Of a stretch of 8,510 nt of DNA, positions 1 through 6,627 are shown piece after piece. The stretch covers positions 1 through 8,510 of the forward strand of contig JALUKO010000225.1 in assembly GCA_027056525.1 (NCBI GenBank), given 5' to 3'. Position 1 is the stretch's first letter. Each line of letters starts with the position of its first letter. The translations under genes were made by a program, and so were the position numbers. The notes under the pieces are model-generated. The model was given only the letters and a program-made list of their open reading frames with translations, did not search any database and was not told the origin of the DNA. The DNA is from Helicobacteraceae bacterium (GTDB lineage Bacteria; Campylobacterota; Campylobacteria; Campylobacterales; Sulfurimonadaceae).

Positions 1-1753
1 AACCTATATAAAAGCACTCTCTAGTGACGGTTCAAAACTTTATACGACAAGAATCATAAAAGGTGATACGGAACTCGTTAAAGAGCTCGATAAACAAGGG
101 ATTGACTACACTGGTTTTAGTGAAACAAACTGGTTTACGGAAATGTTTGGGTGGTTGTTTCCTTTCTTGATTATCATAGCTATTTGGATGTTCTTTGCCG
201 GACGTATGCAAAAAAATATGGGTGGCGGTATCCTTGGTATGGGGAACTCCAAAAAGATGATAAACTCAGAAAAACCTAAAACAAAGTTTGATGATGTTGC
301 GGGTGTTGAAGAGGCAAAAGAGGAAGTTCAGGAGATAGTTGACTTCTTAAAATATCCGGGTCGCTATGTAGAGATTGGAGCTAAAATACCTAAGGGCGTG
401 CTTTTAGTTGGTAGTCCCGGTACCGGTAAAACACTTCTTGCCAAAGCAGTTGCAGGGGAAGCGGATGTTCCTTTTTTCTCAGTATCGGGTTCAAGCTTCA
501 TAGAAATGTTTGTTGGTGTAGGTGCTGCTCGTGTAAGAGACCTGTTTGAACAGGCTAAAAAAGATGCTCCGAGTATTATCTTTATCGATGAGATTGATGC
601 TATTGGTAAAAGTCGTGCTGCAAACGGCATGATGGGTGGGAATGATGAGCGTGAGCAAACGCTCAATCAGCTTTTGGCAGAGATGGACGGTTTTGGTACC
701 GATACTCCGGTTATCATTTTAGCTGCAACAAATAGACCGGAGATTTTAGATCAGGCACTTATGAGACCGGGACGTTTTGACAGACAGGTTCTTGTGGACA
801 AGCCGGATTTTGAAGGTCGTATCAAAATACTTAAAGTACATATGAAGAATGTGAAAATGGACAAAGATGTAGAGATCGAAGAGATCGCTCGTCTAACAGC
901 AGGACTTGCAGGAGCCGATCTGGCAAATGTTGTGAATGAAGCAGCACTTCTTGCAGGTCGTAAAAGCCAAAAAACAGTGAGGCAAAAAGATCTATTTGAA
1001 TCAGTTGAACGTGCTATTGCCGGACTTGCTAAAAAATCTCGCAGGATTAACCCTAAAGAGAAGCGTATTGTTGCGTATCACGAGAGTGGTCATGCGTTAC
1101 TTGCCGAGACAACCGAAGGTGCGAAAAAAGTTTCAAAAGTCTCTATTGTTCCTCGTGGACTAGCGGCTCTTGGATACACACTGAATAAACCCGAAGAAGA
1201 TAAGTTTATGATGCAACAACATGAGCTTTGGGCGGAAGTAGATGTACTCCTTGGCGGACGTGCTGCCGAACAGGTTTTTATTGGTGAGATCTCTACCGGT
1301 GCAGGAAATGATCTTGAACGTGCAACAGATATCATTAAATCTATGGTGCAAACCTATGGTATGAGTGATGTGGCAGGTTTGATGGTTTTAGAAAAGAGCA
1401 GACAGTCGTTCTTAGGTGGTGGCGCCCAAGCTACACGTGAGTACAGTGATAAAATGGCTGAAGATATGGATGCATTTATAAAAGCCTCTTTGGAGGAGCA
1501 CTATAATGCAGTTGTTGCACGTCTTGAAGAGTATAGAGGCGCTATAGAAGATATGGTTGCGCTTTTATACAAAAAAGAAAATATCACCGGTGAAGAGGTA
1601 AGAGAGATTATCATCAGTTTTGAAGAAGCTCATGGCATGGAGTCTAAAGTTTCAGAAGTTGTTGATGATATAGAAGAGGAGCTCAAACAAGATGCCAAAA
1701 TGGCAAAAGATGAGCAAGTAAAAAATAACAGTGAGCAAAGTGATGAGAAATAA
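1..1753 (+). CDS. ftsH: ATP-dependent zinc metalloprotease FtsH (5' partial)
   Basis: Membrane-anchored AAA+ protease that unfolds and degrades membrane and short-lived cytoplasmic proteins as a hexamer. The frame is open from base 2, so the ATG at 143 is internal; 583 residues are visible and roughly 60-80 N-terminal residues, including the first membrane helix, are missing. Numbered from the Met at 143: the second membrane helix is at 4-22, Walker A GSPGTGKT at 90-97, the pore motif FVG at 123-125, Walker B IIFIDE at 145-150, and the second region of homology with arginine fingers R208 and R211 (MRPGRFD) follows. The zinc site is HESGH at 313-317, with D390 in the TGAGNDLERAT stretch as the likely third ligand. 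All catalytic elements are intact. Walker A has Ser where Pro is usual, which should be harmless. The C-terminal tail is acidic and Lys-rich. The stop overlaps the next gene by 11 bases, implying co-transcription. The protease domain resembles the Helicobacter/Campylobacter type. Confidence 0.97.
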   Translation, partial: TYIKALSSDGSKLYTTRIIKGDTELVKELDKQGIDYTGFSETNWFTEMFGWLFPFLIIIAIWMFFAGRMQKNMGGGILGMGNSKKMINSEKPKTKFDDVAGVEEAKEEVQEIVDFLKYPGRYVEIGAKIPKGVLLVGSPGTGKTLLAKAVAGEADVPFFSVSGSSFIEMFVGVGAARVRDLFEQAKKDAPSIIFIDEIDAIGKSRAANGMMGGNDEREQTLNQLLAEMDGFGTDTPVIILAATNRPEILDQALMRPGRFDRQVLVDKPDFEGRIKILKVHMKNVKMDKDVEIEEIARLTAGLAGADLANVVNEAALLAGRKSQKTVRQKDLFESVERAIAGLAKKSRRINPKEKRIVAYHESGHALLAETTEGAKKVSKVSIVPRGLAALGYTLNKPEEDKFMMQQHELWAEVDVLLGGRAAEQVFIGEISTGAGNDLERATDIIKSMVQTYGMSDVAGLMVLEKSRQSFLGGGAQATREYSDKMAEDMDAFIKASLEEHYNAVVARLEEYRGAIEDMVALLYKKENITGEEVREIIISFEEAHGMESKVSEVVDDIEEELKQDAKMAKDEQVKNNSEQSDEK

Positions 1754-2375
1754 CCTTTTCCCCATAGCGAAAGAGGGTTGGAGCTATATAGGGTATACTT
1801 TTGTGGCATTTATACTTTTTGCCATCTTTGATCTGGATCTTTTAGAACTTTTGGCATTTACTGCGTTACTTGCATTTGCTTTTGTGTTTAGAAACCCAGA
1901 ACGAGTACTTCCTGTATTTGAAAAGGGAAGTGTTGTTAGCCCTGTTGATGGTGTCGTCGTTGCCATTGAGGAGCTTAGCGAGGATGAATATGCCTACAAA
2001 GTAGAGATCGAAGGCTCTTACAGGGATGTAGCTGTATTAAGAGTTCCTTTGACATCAGAGGTGAGTTCTTTTAAGGTTACAAGAGGTACAAGACTTTCAA
2101 AACAGAATCAACTCAGCCGTATTTTAAATGAAAATGCAGAGGTTGTTTTTCAAGATCACAACGCAAATACCATCAAGATCACACACAGAGCAAAACAGAG
2201 CTTTGATCCAATAAAGTTCGATATGTTTGTGACTCAGAAGTTTGCTCAAGGGAGTCGTTACGGTACGGCTCTCAATGCTACGACTCTTCTTTATCTACCG
2301 CAAAATTTCAGACTCAATATCAATGTAGGGACACAAGTAAAAGCTTCTGAAACTTTGATAGGGTATTTTTCATAA
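1743..2375 (+). CDS. Phosphatidylserine decarboxylase-related membrane protein, probably non-catalytic
   Basis: A 210-residue protein resembling the short (type II) phosphatidylserine decarboxylases. I chose ATG 1743 because GTGAG at 1731-1735 sits 7 bases upstream; GTG codons at 1731 and 1740 are in-frame alternatives. Residues about 15-50 are hydrophobic and probably form one or two membrane segments, followed by FRNPER and SPVDGVV (66-72), the family's N-terminal Asp motif, with D69 kept. The family's DVHVNR-P block reads DVAVLRVP (about 95-102), so the catalytic His is Ala97. The self-cleavage block FGSR-D-YLP aligns with LNATTLLYLP (177-186), placing Asn178-Ala179 where Gly-Ser should be, so no pyruvoyl group could form there. 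The C-terminal VGTQVKASETLIGYF matches the family end. Campylobacter and Helicobacter, as I recall, carry a comparable small gene after ftsH plus a true psd elsewhere. A role near phospholipid synthesis is inference; family membership is fairly sure. Confidence 0.8.
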   Translation: MRNNLFPIAKEGWSYIGYTFVAFILFAIFDLDLLELLAFTALLAFAFVFRNPERVLPVFEKGSVVSPVDGVVVAIEELSEDEYAYKVEIEGSYRDVAVLRVPLTSEVSSFKVTRGTRLSKQNQLSRILNENAEVVFQDHNANTIKITHRAKQSFDPIKFDMFVTQKFAQGSRYGTALNATTLLYLPQNFRLNINVGTQVKASETLIGYFS

Positions 2376-2380
2376 GATAG

Positions 2381-4717
2381 CTATTTTTCTTTCTGTTGCT
2401 TTTGAAACAGCAGCAGGTCTGTATTTATTTCAAAGTCAAAGAACTCAGAGTTAAATCCGTTGTCGCCCACTCTTTTGAGTTGTATCGCAGCTCCTTGATT
2501 GTTTTTGTCCTCTAAGTAGAGCAGACCAAGAGCGTAACGACTCTCTACAAAGTTTGTGTCTTTCATTTTTGAGAGTTCCAAGAGCGCTATGGCATTGGCA
2601 TGGTGTTGTGCGGCTGTGGAAGCTACAGCACCCAAAAAGAGAGTATAGGCGTCACGCACCTTCAAATCATCTATAAGCTGGTTAAACAGAGTGTAGGATT
2701 CTTCAAAATCTTTGTCGTACAAGCAGGTAAGCGCAAGTGCGGAGGTAAGCTCTTCAGGATTCTCTTTAGTTGTTTGCAGCACATCAGTTAATTGTTTTTT
2801 TAAGAAGTAGAGTTTTCCCGTTATAAGGTTTTGTTGTATGTAGAGATAGCGTGTAATGTAAGCTCCATAGTAAAGATCCTGAAAATGAAAGTGTTGTTTT
2901 TTGAGATAGTTTTGTACTTTTTTAGCATATTCTTTTGTTTTAAGATCATTAAAGTTGGCATCAATATACATAAGATGTGGAAGTATGTCATTGGCTTGGA
3001 GGAGTGTTAGTTTTTTGGCTGCTTTTTTAGCTGCATCCTGCTTATTTAACTGGAGTGCTATTAAGATCTCCATTGCAAGATAGATGGGTCTTTGTTTGTA
3101 GTTATGATCAAGCCATTCTACAGCAGAAAGGTAGTTCCCCTCACTCATAAAAAGAAGCGTTTTGTAAAATTCTTTCTCTTGGCTTTCCTCTTCATCTAAA
3201 ACAGACTCTTTAATAATAGATCTGAGCTTGATACTGTTTTTGTTGACAAGCTCTCCACTCATCAGTGCAAAAATACCGGAGAGGTAGTTCTTTGCATCAA
3301 GATGGTATGAGCGCAAGAAGTGCTTGTGTGCATTGATCATATCACCTAGTTGTGCATAGGTGAGTGCAAGGTCGTAATGCAGTATCGAGTGTTTTGGTTG
3401 GATCTTTACCAGACTTTGAAGCTCTTGGTTGGCTTCTCTTATTTTAAACGCAAGGGCTTTTTTGATACTCTTTGCGATGCCTTGATTTACGCTAGAGGAG
3501 GAGGAGCTTTTTTTCAGATATTCTTGAGCACCTTGGACATTGTCTATATAGATATTTGCTGTTCCTTTTCGGATATAGCTGATGGTTTGATCGGCATTGA
3601 AGACTTTATAGGGTGAGAAGTAAAAAAGTTTTTGGTAGATAACCTTTTTTGTGTACTGTGTTACATTTTTGTATCTGTACTGCGCCTTATCAGGATCAAA
3701 CAAAGAGTCTTTGAGTTTTACCTTGATAGGGTAGGGTTTATATACCTCTTCTTCAAACATATCCGTAATATTTTGTATATCTTTTCCCGCACTGGTGACC
3801 TGACCTGCTTGAAGGTTGACAAAGGCAAGTGCAAGTGTGGCTTTTACAGGCTCTATCTCTCTGAGTATCGCATCTTCCAAGTGTGACTTTGCGAGGCTGA
3901 GATCACCCACTCTTGCATAAAGCAAACCAAGGCTAAATGTGTCTTGATGGGAGTAGTTTTCCTCAAGGTTCTCTATGGCATCGTAGTTATTATCAAAAAG
4001 GGTGTTGATCTTTGCACTTAGGTGTTTTTGAGTATTGGGGTACTCTTTGGAAGTTGGATTTTTGAGTGCACTGAGTGCTTCGAGATAGTTTTGGTTGTAG
4101 TAGTTTATGAGTGCGTAATAGTAAGAGTAGAGTGGAGAGTCTATCTCATTTGGCAGGTAGGCATAAGCCAGATCGATGTAGTATTTAAAACTTTCTTTAT
4201 CGTTAAGGTGCAGCGAACATACAGCAGCGTTGATGGCACTGACACATCTCTTTTCGTCGTTTTTTATCGCTTTTTGAAATGTTTGAAGAGCCAGGGTATA
4301 TTGCTTGCCTTTGAGTTGAGCAACTCCAAGGTTATACTGGGAGATTGCTTCACTGTAGATGGCTATTTTTTCATACAGATAGAGAGCTTCCTCTTTTGAA
4401 CCATTGGTATAGAGGTAGTTTGCCTTTGCTATCATTTTTTCAAGTTTGCTGGGTTCCATAGGTTTGGAGGTGTTTTTATCAAGCTTTTTTTCTATGGTGT
4501 TGATGGAGATCACCTTTTGCTCTTTGGAGGCTTTGAAAGCAAACAATACGGCAATAACGATACCAATCAGAACAACAAGTAAAACAGCTGAGATGATGAT
4601 AAGCTTTTTTTGAGAAAGCCCCTCTTTTTTTGGTTTTGTGTTATTGGCAGAGCCATCATCAAAGCCGGCTGCTTCACTGTCTTCAATGATGATAATATCT
4701 TCTTGAACCTCTGCCAT
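2381..4717 (-). CDS. Membrane-anchored periplasmic TPR protein, candidate flagellar motor scaffold (PflB-like)
   Basis: A 778-residue protein. ATG 4717 is preferred over TTG 4720 because AAGG at 4725-4728 lies 7 bases upstream of the ATG. Residues 1-38 are a cytoplasmic tail, acidic first (MAEVQEDIIIIEDSE) and then Lys-rich. Residues 39-62 are one membrane helix, and the rest should be periplasmic. Tetratricopeptide-like helical pairs are clearest at about 93-159, 197-226, 260-285, 443-476 and 726-752; the whole chain looks like an alpha solenoid. A six-serine run at 404-409 lies between the two halves. No enzymatic motif is visible. The architecture matches what I know of Campylobacter jejuni PflB, an inner-membrane TPR protein that with PflA scaffolds the stator ring of the polar flagellar motor. 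A sigma-54-type promoter upstream agrees with flagellar control. The name is a hypothesis: other membrane TPR proteins have this topology. It converges on the PSD-like gene with 5 bases between the stops. Confidence 0.88.
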   Translation of the reverse strand: MAEVQEDIIIIEDSEAAGFDDGSANNTKPKKEGLSQKKLIIISAVLLVVLIGIVIAVLFAFKASKEQKVISINTIEKKLDKNTSKPMEPSKLEKMIAKANYLYTNGSKEEALYLYEKIAIYSEAISQYNLGVAQLKGKQYTLALQTFQKAIKNDEKRCVSAINAAVCSLHLNDKESFKYYIDLAYAYLPNEIDSPLYSYYYALINYYNQNYLEALSALKNPTSKEYPNTQKHLSAKINTLFDNNYDAIENLEENYSHQDTFSLGLLYARVGDLSLAKSHLEDAILREIEPVKATLALAFVNLQAGQVTSAGKDIQNITDMFEEEVYKPYPIKVKLKDSLFDPDKAQYRYKNVTQYTKKVIYQKLFYFSPYKVFNADQTISYIRKGTANIYIDNVQGAQEYLKKSSSSSSVNQGIAKSIKKALAFKIREANQELQSLVKIQPKHSILHYDLALTYAQLGDMINAHKHFLRSYHLDAKNYLSGIFALMSGELVNKNSIKLRSIIKESVLDEEESQEKEFYKTLLFMSEGNYLSAVEWLDHNYKQRPIYLAMEILIALQLNKQDAAKKAAKKLTLLQANDILPHLMYIDANFNDLKTKEYAKKVQNYLKKQHFHFQDLYYGAYITRYLYIQQNLITGKLYFLKKQLTDVLQTTKENPEELTSALALTCLYDKDFEESYTLFNQLIDDLKVRDAYTLFLGAVASTAAQHHANAIALLELSKMKDTNFVESRYALGLLYLEDKNNQGAAIQLKRVGDNGFNSEFFDFEINTDLLLFQKQQKEK

Positions 4718-4724
4718 CAACCTA

Positions 4725-4728
4725 CCTT
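4725..4728 (-). promoter_or_regulatory. Ribosome binding site of the TPR gene
   Basis: AAGG on the minus strand ends 7 bases before ATG 4717. This spacing decides the start: from TTG 4720 the gap would be only 4 bases. Confidence 0.6.
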
Positions 4729-4734
4729 ACTAGA

Positions 4735-4740
4735 ATTGTA
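4735..4740 (-). promoter_or_regulatory. Possible alternative -10 box (TACAAT) for the TPR gene
   Basis: TACAAT is one mismatch from TATAAT. It follows T6 and T7 tracts, and housekeeping promoters in this phylum often have T-rich periodic upstream sequence instead of a -35 box. It would start transcription about 13 bases before the ATG. It overlaps the predicted sigma-54 start, so it may be only incidental AT-rich sequence. Confidence 0.3.
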
Positions 4741-4748
4741 GATATATT

Positions 4749-4765
4749 AGCAAAAAAAGTACCAA
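4749..4765 (-). promoter_or_regulatory. Sigma-54 (RpoN) -24/-12 promoter for the TPR gene
   Basis: On the minus strand the gap contains TTGGTACTTTTTTTGCT. GG (plus-strand 4762-4763) and GC (4750-4751) are separated by exactly 10 bases, and TTGG-AC and TTTGC match the sigma-54 consensus TGGCAC-N5-TTGC; Campylobacter and Helicobacter sites have this form. Transcription would start near 4738, giving a leader of about 20 bases that contains the AAGG ribosome site. The match and position are visible; use by RpoN is inferred. Confidence 0.7.
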
Positions 4766-4772
4766 AAAAGGC

Positions 4773-5480
4773 TTATTTTACAGCGCTAACATCTTCAAAG
4801 ACTGTTTTTTTATTTTCTATCTTCATTATTTTGTCACAATAGGGTAAAACACGCTCATCATGCGTAACCATAACGATGGCGACATTTTGTTCTTTTGCTA
4901 TTTTTTTTAGCATTTTAACAACATCGATAGATCGTGCAGAATCAAGGGCTGCCGTGGGTTCATCTGCTAAAATGATCTCAGGGTCATTGACCAAGGCTCT
5001 TGCTATGGCAACCCTTTGGTTTTGACCACCTGAAAGCTGTGAAGGCATCGCTTTTTCTTTTTCTGCAATATCAAAATATTTGAGAAGTTCTCTTGCTTTT
5101 GTTTTAGCAACTTTTTCATCTACCTTGTTGGCTTGGGGGAGCAGTACAAGATTGTCTATAACATTTAAAAAAGGGATAAGGTAGTGTGCCTGAAAGATAA
5201 AGCCAAGCTTCTCCCTTCTTATTTTTCGTGTTGTTTTTGTCAGCCATTTGTTATCATATACCTTTTCATCACCTATCCAGATTTTTCCACTTACTGGTGT
5301 ATCAACACACCCAATCATCATTAAAAGAGTTGTTTTTCCGGCTCCACTTGGGGCGACAAGGGCAACAAGCTCTCCTTTATAGATGGTAAATGATGCATCA
5401 TGAATAACATCCACAAAGGTGTCGCCACTTCCAAAAGATTTGTTGAGATTTTCCACTTTTATAGCTTGTTGTGCACTCAT
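4773..5480 (-). CDS. ABC transporter ATP-binding protein (LolD/MacB/DevA type)
   Basis: A 235-residue ATPase that powers the export pump encoded by the neighbouring genes. The frame is open to an ATG at 5513, but ATG 5480 is chosen because GGAGG lies 5 bases upstream and the permease stop is one base away. Domains in order: A-loop region near F16; Walker A APSGAGKTT at 43-51, with Ala for the usual first Gly, a variant I recall from LolD-type ATPases; Q-loop Q97 in FQAHYLIPFLNV; signature LSGGQNQRVA at 149-158; Walker B IILADE at 169-174, then D-loop AALD; H-loop H207 in THDER. All hydrolysis residues are present. The sequence around the Q-loop and signature fits the family that works with FtsX-fold permeases and not with solute importers. 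The protein ends soon after the H-loop, with no extra domain. It is the last gene of the pump operon; no clear hairpin terminator follows. Confidence 0.93.
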   Translation of the reverse strand: MSAQQAIKVENLNKSFGSGDTFVDVIHDASFTIYKGELVALVAPSGAGKTTLLMMIGCVDTPVSGKIWIGDEKVYDNKWLTKTTRKIRREKLGFIFQAHYLIPFLNVIDNLVLLPQANKVDEKVAKTKARELLKYFDIAEKEKAMPSQLSGGQNQRVAIARALVNDPEIILADEPTAALDSARSIDVVKMLKKIAKEQNVAIVMVTHDERVLPYCDKIMKIENKKTVFEDVSAVK

Positions 5481-5481
5481 G

Positions 5482-6627
5482 CTAGCCTCCAATTGCTGCA
5501 GTCGGATCTGCATTGATAACTTTTTTCACACCTATAAATGACGCCAAAATGGATGCGATGATGATAATTGCAAAGAGCATCCACGCATCGGGAATCTCCA
5601 AGACGACCCGTTTTGGAAATTTTGAGTAGATAAGATGTGAGAAAATATTTCCAAAAATAAAGGCAAATATTCCAAGTAAAAGGGTTTCTTCCACTATCAT
5701 TTTGATAATAGTGCTGTTTGGAAGTCCTATGAGTTTCATAATGGAGATCTCTTTCATCTTTTCAAGTGTCATCGTATAAATGATAAGGGCTATGATGATA
5801 GTGGAGACGAGTATGAGTATGGCAGTAAAGAGCCCTATCTGTTTGGAGGCTTTTTCTATCAGGTTTCTCGTTAAAACTATTTTTTGCTCCTCTTTGGTAT
5901 AAACACTTTTATGGTGCCATTTTTGTATTGTGTCTGCTATTTCATCGATGGAGTAACCATCTTTTACAGTAGCAATTACAGCGTTGACCATATGAGAGTC
6001 CTTGTTATAAATACCTCGTGCCCTATCACTGTGGATCCGTTTGTTGGAGTAGGAAAACTGTAACTCTTGCGCATCTTTGAGACTTATATATACTAAAGAA
6101 TCACCACCTGAGGAAACCGCTCCGTGTGTGACGCCGACAACAGTGTAGTAGTGTCTGCTGAGTTTTATTTTGTCATAAAGTCTAAAACCTGTTTTTTCCT
6201 CAACTACGATCTCATAGTGATCATGTTTTAGTGTTCTTCCTGCTATAAGTCTTTGTGGATTGATTGGATTGATCTCACCAAAAATATCATAGCCGACAGC
6301 CATCACCCTTACTTTTTTGTCGGCTCTTGGAAGTTGGATATTTTGAAAGGTGATCGCTTCACTTTTGTCAATACCCTCAATAGCCTTGATAGTGTTTTTA
6401 AGGTCTTCATGTACTCGAGAAGACTCGGCAAAAGGCCCAAGTGTATTTTCTTGGACGATCCAAAGATCTACGGCAAGATCATCAAGTAGTACTTCGGCAT
6501 CTACGATCATCCCTCTGTAAACACCAATCATGATCAAAACGATTCCAAGAAGCATACCCACACCCATGGCTGTCACAATGAACTTGCCAAAAGTGTGCTT
6601 AATATCTTCTTTTGCTAAATGGATCAT
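5482..6627 (-). CDS. ABC transporter permease, FtsX/MacB fold (DevC-like)
   Basis: A 381-residue inner-membrane protein with the four-helix layout of mechanotransmitting FtsX/MacB permeases. The first helix is at about 16-37, a large periplasmic domain at about 40-260, and three more helices lie at about 264-286, 311-333 and 347-367. Between helices 2 and 3 the cytoplasmic stretch TLEKMKEISIMKLIGLPNSTI is the expected contact with the ATPase (family T-EK--EI--LKA-G). The C-terminus NADPTAAIGG resembles the ADP-AL ending common in this family. MacB fuses its ATPase to the N-terminus; here the ATPase is a separate downstream gene, as in the DevBCA exporters of cyanobacteria and in LolCDE. The ATG at 6627 overlaps the adaptor's TGA by 4 bases and has no well-spaced ribosome site, so translation is probably coupled. 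Substrate unknown. Such permeases do not carry substrate through the membrane; in MacB-type pumps they drive periplasmic substrate into the TolC channel. Confidence 0.92.
   Translation of the reverse strand: MIHLAKEDIKHTFGKFIVTAMGVGMLLGIVLIMIGVYRGMIVDAEVLLDDLAVDLWIVQENTLGPFAESSRVHEDLKNTIKAIEGIDKSEAITFQNIQLPRADKKVRVMAVGYDIFGEINPINPQRLIAGRTLKHDHYEIVVEEKTGFRLYDKIKLSRHYYTVVGVTHGAVSSGGDSLVYISLKDAQELQFSYSNKRIHSDRARGIYNKDSHMVNAVIATVKDGYSIDEIADTIQKWHHKSVYTKEEQKIVLTRNLIEKASKQIGLFTAILILVSTIIIALIIYTMTLEKMKEISIMKLIGLPNSTIIKMIVEETLLLGIFAFIFGNIFSHLIYSKFPKRVVLEIPDAWMLFAIIIIASILASFIGVKKVINADPTAAIGG
5486..5490 (-). promoter_or_regulatory. Strong ribosome binding site of the ATPase gene
   Basis: GGAGG on the minus strand, within the last codons of the permease gene and 5 bases before ATG 5480. 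It is the best Shine-Dalgarno match I see in the window and decides the ATPase start against ATG 5513. Confidence 0.8.

Noticed and set aside
410..433. FtsH Walker A with Ser in place of the usual Pro (GSPGTGKT)
   Set aside because: The position tolerates change and every catalytic residue is present; probably lineage variation.
4022..4399. 125-residue plus-strand reading frame inside the TPR gene
   Set aside because: It lies opposite a well-supported gene, has no recognisable motif and reads as low-complexity shadow sequence; the same holds for the other short antisense frames in the window.
4721..4772. TPR gene as fifth gene of the pump operon
   Set aside because: The gap of about 52 bases contrasts with overlaps elsewhere in the operon and holds its own promoter; some read-through remains possible.
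4755..4775. Rho-independent terminator after the ATPase gene
   Set aside because: The T-runs are present but only a 2-3 base pair stem (GCC/GGT) can form; the bases are better explained as the sigma-54 site.
5338..5366. Ala for the first Gly of the ATPase Walker A (APSGAGKT) as a sign of inactivation
   Set aside because: The Lys and the inner Gly residues are intact, other motifs are complete, and I recall this variant in LolD-type ATPases.
5478..5513. Longer ATPase start at ATG 5513, overlapping the permease by 32 bases
   Set aside because: The extra 11 residues lie before the normal domain start, and GGAGG is ideally spaced for ATG 5480.
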